From: Candidatus Nealsonbacteria bacterium RBG_13_42_11
GTDB lineage: Bacteria > Patescibacteriota > Minisyncoccia > Minisyncoccales > RBG-13-42-11
Assembly: GCA_001821455.1 (NCBI GenBank)
Contig: MHLY01000007.1
Coordinates: 88,462-100,535 of the forward strand
Reading direction: 5' to 3'
DNA length: 12,074 bases
The position numbers and the translations under genes were made by a program. Positions 11,092-12,074 of this stretch are shown piece by piece. The notes beneath the pieces are model-generated. The model searched no databases and had not been told where the DNA came from. It saw only the letters and a list, made by a program, of their open reading frames with translations. Every line of letters begins with the position of its first letter. Positions within the stretch are counted from its first letter, which is position 1.

Positions 11092-11149
11092 TAGAAACAG
11101 GAACCGAACGGTTCATCGCAGATTTGTGAAGCGGCACAGAAATAAATGA
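11069..11149 (+). CDS. Candidate 26-residue, extremely basic microprotein
   Basis: ATG 11069 to TGA 11147-11149 codes for 26 residues ending RRFVKRHRNK: ten Lys/Arg, three His and no acidic residue. Its start overlaps the end of the 90-aa gene by 23 nt. Such composition is typical of tiny ribosomal or RNA-binding proteins, but I cannot assign a family, and the frame could be chance. It contains the inverted repeat GAACCG-AA-CGGTTC at 11101-11114. Confidence 0.35.
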   Translation: MKNSHNPNRNRNRTVHRRFVKRHRNK

Positions 11150-11165
11150 GTCTCCAACGGGACCC

Positions 11166-11194
11166 TTGACGTTTTTTAAAATAAACAGTATCAT
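11166..11194 (+). promoter_or_regulatory. Promoter of the RRM gene
   Basis: TTGACG (11166-11171), 17 bases, TATCAT (11189-11194). The predicted start near 11201 gives a leader of about 117 nt. Confidence 0.7.
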
Positions 11195-11200
11195 GTAAAG

Positions 11201-11317
11201 GTAAGTTTCTGTTAATTTTCCCTTCCTTACGTATTTATTAACTACGTAAGCTTTGAAAGAAAATAAAAACAGTCGGTCGGCTTACTTCAAAAATAAATAG
11301 CGTAAGGAATAATATAT
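11201..11317 (+). promoter_or_regulatory. Structured leader of the RRM gene with a sequestered ribosome-binding site
   Basis: The ribosome-binding site AAGGA (11304-11308) lies 9 nt before the ATG, one of the best sites in the window. TTCCTTACG (11223-11231) is perfectly complementary to CGTAAGGAA (11301-11309), which contains that site. The same upstream arm can instead form a perfect 8-bp hairpin, CTTACGTA (11226-11233) with TACGTAAG (11243-11250) around a 9-base loop. The two pairings share bases and exclude each other, so translation can be off or on. Temperature, or the RRM protein itself, are plausible triggers (inference). Confidence 0.6.
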
Positions 11318-11674
11318 ATGGCAAAAAAATTGTTCGTCGGCGGATTGTCTTATGACACCACCGATGCGACCTTGAAAGAGATTTTCTCTAAGGCCGGAAC
11401 CGTAGAATCGGCAACTATTATTACCGATAAATTCTCCGGTCGTTCAAAAGGATTTGGCTTTGTTGAGATGTCTTCTGATGAAGAAGCTACGAAAGCCATT
11501 GAAATGTTCAATGGCAAAGACATTGACGGAAAAAACGTTACCGTAAATGAAGCCAGGCCTTTGGAGGCCCGTCCGCCCCGAAGAGGCGGATTCAGCCGCG
11601 ATTTTGGCGGCGGAGACCGACGCGGCGGAGACAGACGCGGCGGATTCGGCGGAAATAGAGGAGATCGCTGGTAA
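11318..11674 (+). CDS. RNA-binding protein with one RRM and an RGG-rich tail
   Basis: The 118 residues begin with a full RNA-recognition motif: RNP2 LFVGGL (5-10) and RNP1 KGFGFVEM (44-51), with the RNA-stacking aromatics F6, F46 and F48. From about residue 85 the tail is rich in Gly, Arg and Asp (repeats of DRRGG and GGFGG), a type that binds RNA without sequence preference. The protein resembles the bacterial/cyanobacterial Rbp group, known as cold-induced RNA chaperones. It has its own promoter, a long leader with alternative structures and an optimal ribosome-binding site, and a strong terminator, so it is a single-gene unit probably controlled after transcription. Confidence 0.94.
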   Translation: MAKKLFVGGLSYDTTDATLKEIFSKAGTVESATIITDKFSGRSKGFGFVEMSSDEEATKAIEMFNGKDIDGKNVTVNEARPLEARPPRRGGFSRDFGGGDRRGGDRRGGFGGNRGDRW

Positions 11675-11683
11675 AGAAGTCAG

Positions 11684-11709
11684 AAAAAATCCCCGAAAGG
11701 GGATTTTTT
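11684..11709 (+). terminator. Rho-independent terminator after the RRM gene
   Basis: AAAAAATCCCC pairs perfectly with GGGGATTTTTT around GAAA (11 bp, stable tetraloop); the T-run is part of the stem. Confidence 0.92.
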
Positions 11710-11721
11710 CATTGGGGAACC

Positions 11722-11750
11722 TTGACTTTTTAAGAAATCTCGTTTATTAT
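11722..11750 (+). promoter_or_regulatory. Promoter of the last gene
   Basis: TTGACT (11722-11727), 17 bases, TATTAT (11745-11750). The predicted start near 11757 gives a leader of about 32 nt that contains the strong ribosome-binding site AGGAGG at 11778-11783. Confidence 0.75.
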
Positions 11751-11788
11751 TTAATATCCTTTACAATTATATCAAAAGGAGGGGATAA

Positions 11789-12073
11789 ATGGCTGGAAGA
11801 AAAAACAGTTTATGCTGGAAAATATTGCAAGTATTGGAAGAAGGTAATAATGGAGCGATTTCGCCCGACGAAATGATTGCACATAAGGATATACAAAATC
11901 ATCCCTCTATTAATCGTTGTATCTATTGCCAACCTCGTTCTTCCCGGAATTACGCCCGGAATATCATTCAAACGGCAATTTGCAGCCTCAGAGAGAAAGG
12001 GTTTAAAATTGAAACCGTTGAAAGAAAAGGCCAGCTAGCAGCTTATAAGCTGGTCGAGTATCCGGTTGACTGG
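11789..12073 (+). CDS. Winged-helix-like protein, 3' truncated by the window
   Basis: The ATG at 11789 follows AAAAGGAGGGG by 4-5 nt and a good promoter, so the start is secure. The 95 visible residues are a small helical domain. The part near 58-90 has the look of a winged helix: NYARNIIQTAICSLREKG as recognition helices, then IETVERKGQLAAYKLVEYP as the wing strands. Four cysteines occur (two of them in CIYC), which could bind metal. A DNA-binding role, either as a regulator or as the DNA-binding part of a nuclease, is inference. The gene continues past the window. Confidence 0.72.
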   Translation, partial: MAGRKNSLCWKILQVLEEGNNGAISPDEMIAHKDIQNHPSINRCIYCQPRSSRNYARNIIQTAICSLREKGFKIETVERKGQLAAYKLVEYPVDW

Positions 12074-12074
12074 C

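Noticed and set aside
11547..11876. 109-codon + strand frame after the RRM domain
   Set aside because: It reads the RGG repeat region in another frame and continues across a strong terminator, a promoter and the start of the next gene.

Overview
The window is AT-rich, gene-dense and coded entirely on the + strand, apart from one leftward promoter-plus-terminator unit near 8020-8100. Several traits suggest a Patescibacteria / Candidate Phyla Radiation genome, probably Parcubacteria-like: many very short proteins, little use of Shine-Dalgarno sites, compact spacing, and the neighbourhood hpf - yggU (DUF167) - cold-shock protein - obg - RRM protein with an RGG tail. This placement is inference; the window holds no rRNA or other phylogenetic marker that I can use alone.

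Left part (1-3215), accessory: the end of an unidentified coiled-coil protein is translationally coupled (TAATG) to a two-TRD type I restriction specificity subunit (HsdS). A minimal staphylococcal-nuclease-like protein follows, then small proteins: a basic 47-mer, a zinc ribbon and two membrane proteins. Several of these share the start context TAAAATTATG.

Middle part (3218-8510), cassette-like: at least seven same-strand copies of an intergenic element separate units of one or two genes. The element begins AACTAA, carries the palindromic core CTAAAATTTAG, and in full copies ends after a hairpin with CCGAAGTTGAAA. The units are an OLD-family ATPase/TOPRIM nuclease, a 54-aa membrane peptide, a 62-aa membrane peptide, a PD-(D/E)XK nuclease with Cas4/AddB-type cysteines, a DUF4325 STAS-like protein plus a Nudix hydrolase, a DUF3800 protein, and a 50-aa membrane peptide. 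The layout resembles a gene-cassette array, but the boxes do not match classical attC sites. A second hairpin family (CCTCCTTCG ... GGACAAAG) is mixed in.

Right part (8510-12074), core and regulated: hpf, a 36-aa membrane peptide overlapping yggU, csp with its own promoter and long leader, obg, a hypothetical 90-aa protein behind an attenuator-like leader RNA, a possible 26-aa very basic microprotein, an RRM/RGG protein whose leader can hide its own ribosome-binding site, and the start of a winged-helix-like protein that runs off the window.

The points most worth following are the cassette-like intergenic element, the two leader RNAs with mutually exclusive pairings (10711-10807 and 11201-11317), the terminator-fused extended -10 promoters that imply nearly leaderless mRNAs for the Nudix and hpf genes, and the leftward promoter/terminator pair at 8020-8100. 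I saw no tRNA, rRNA, CRISPR array, transposase, integrase or reverse transcriptase.
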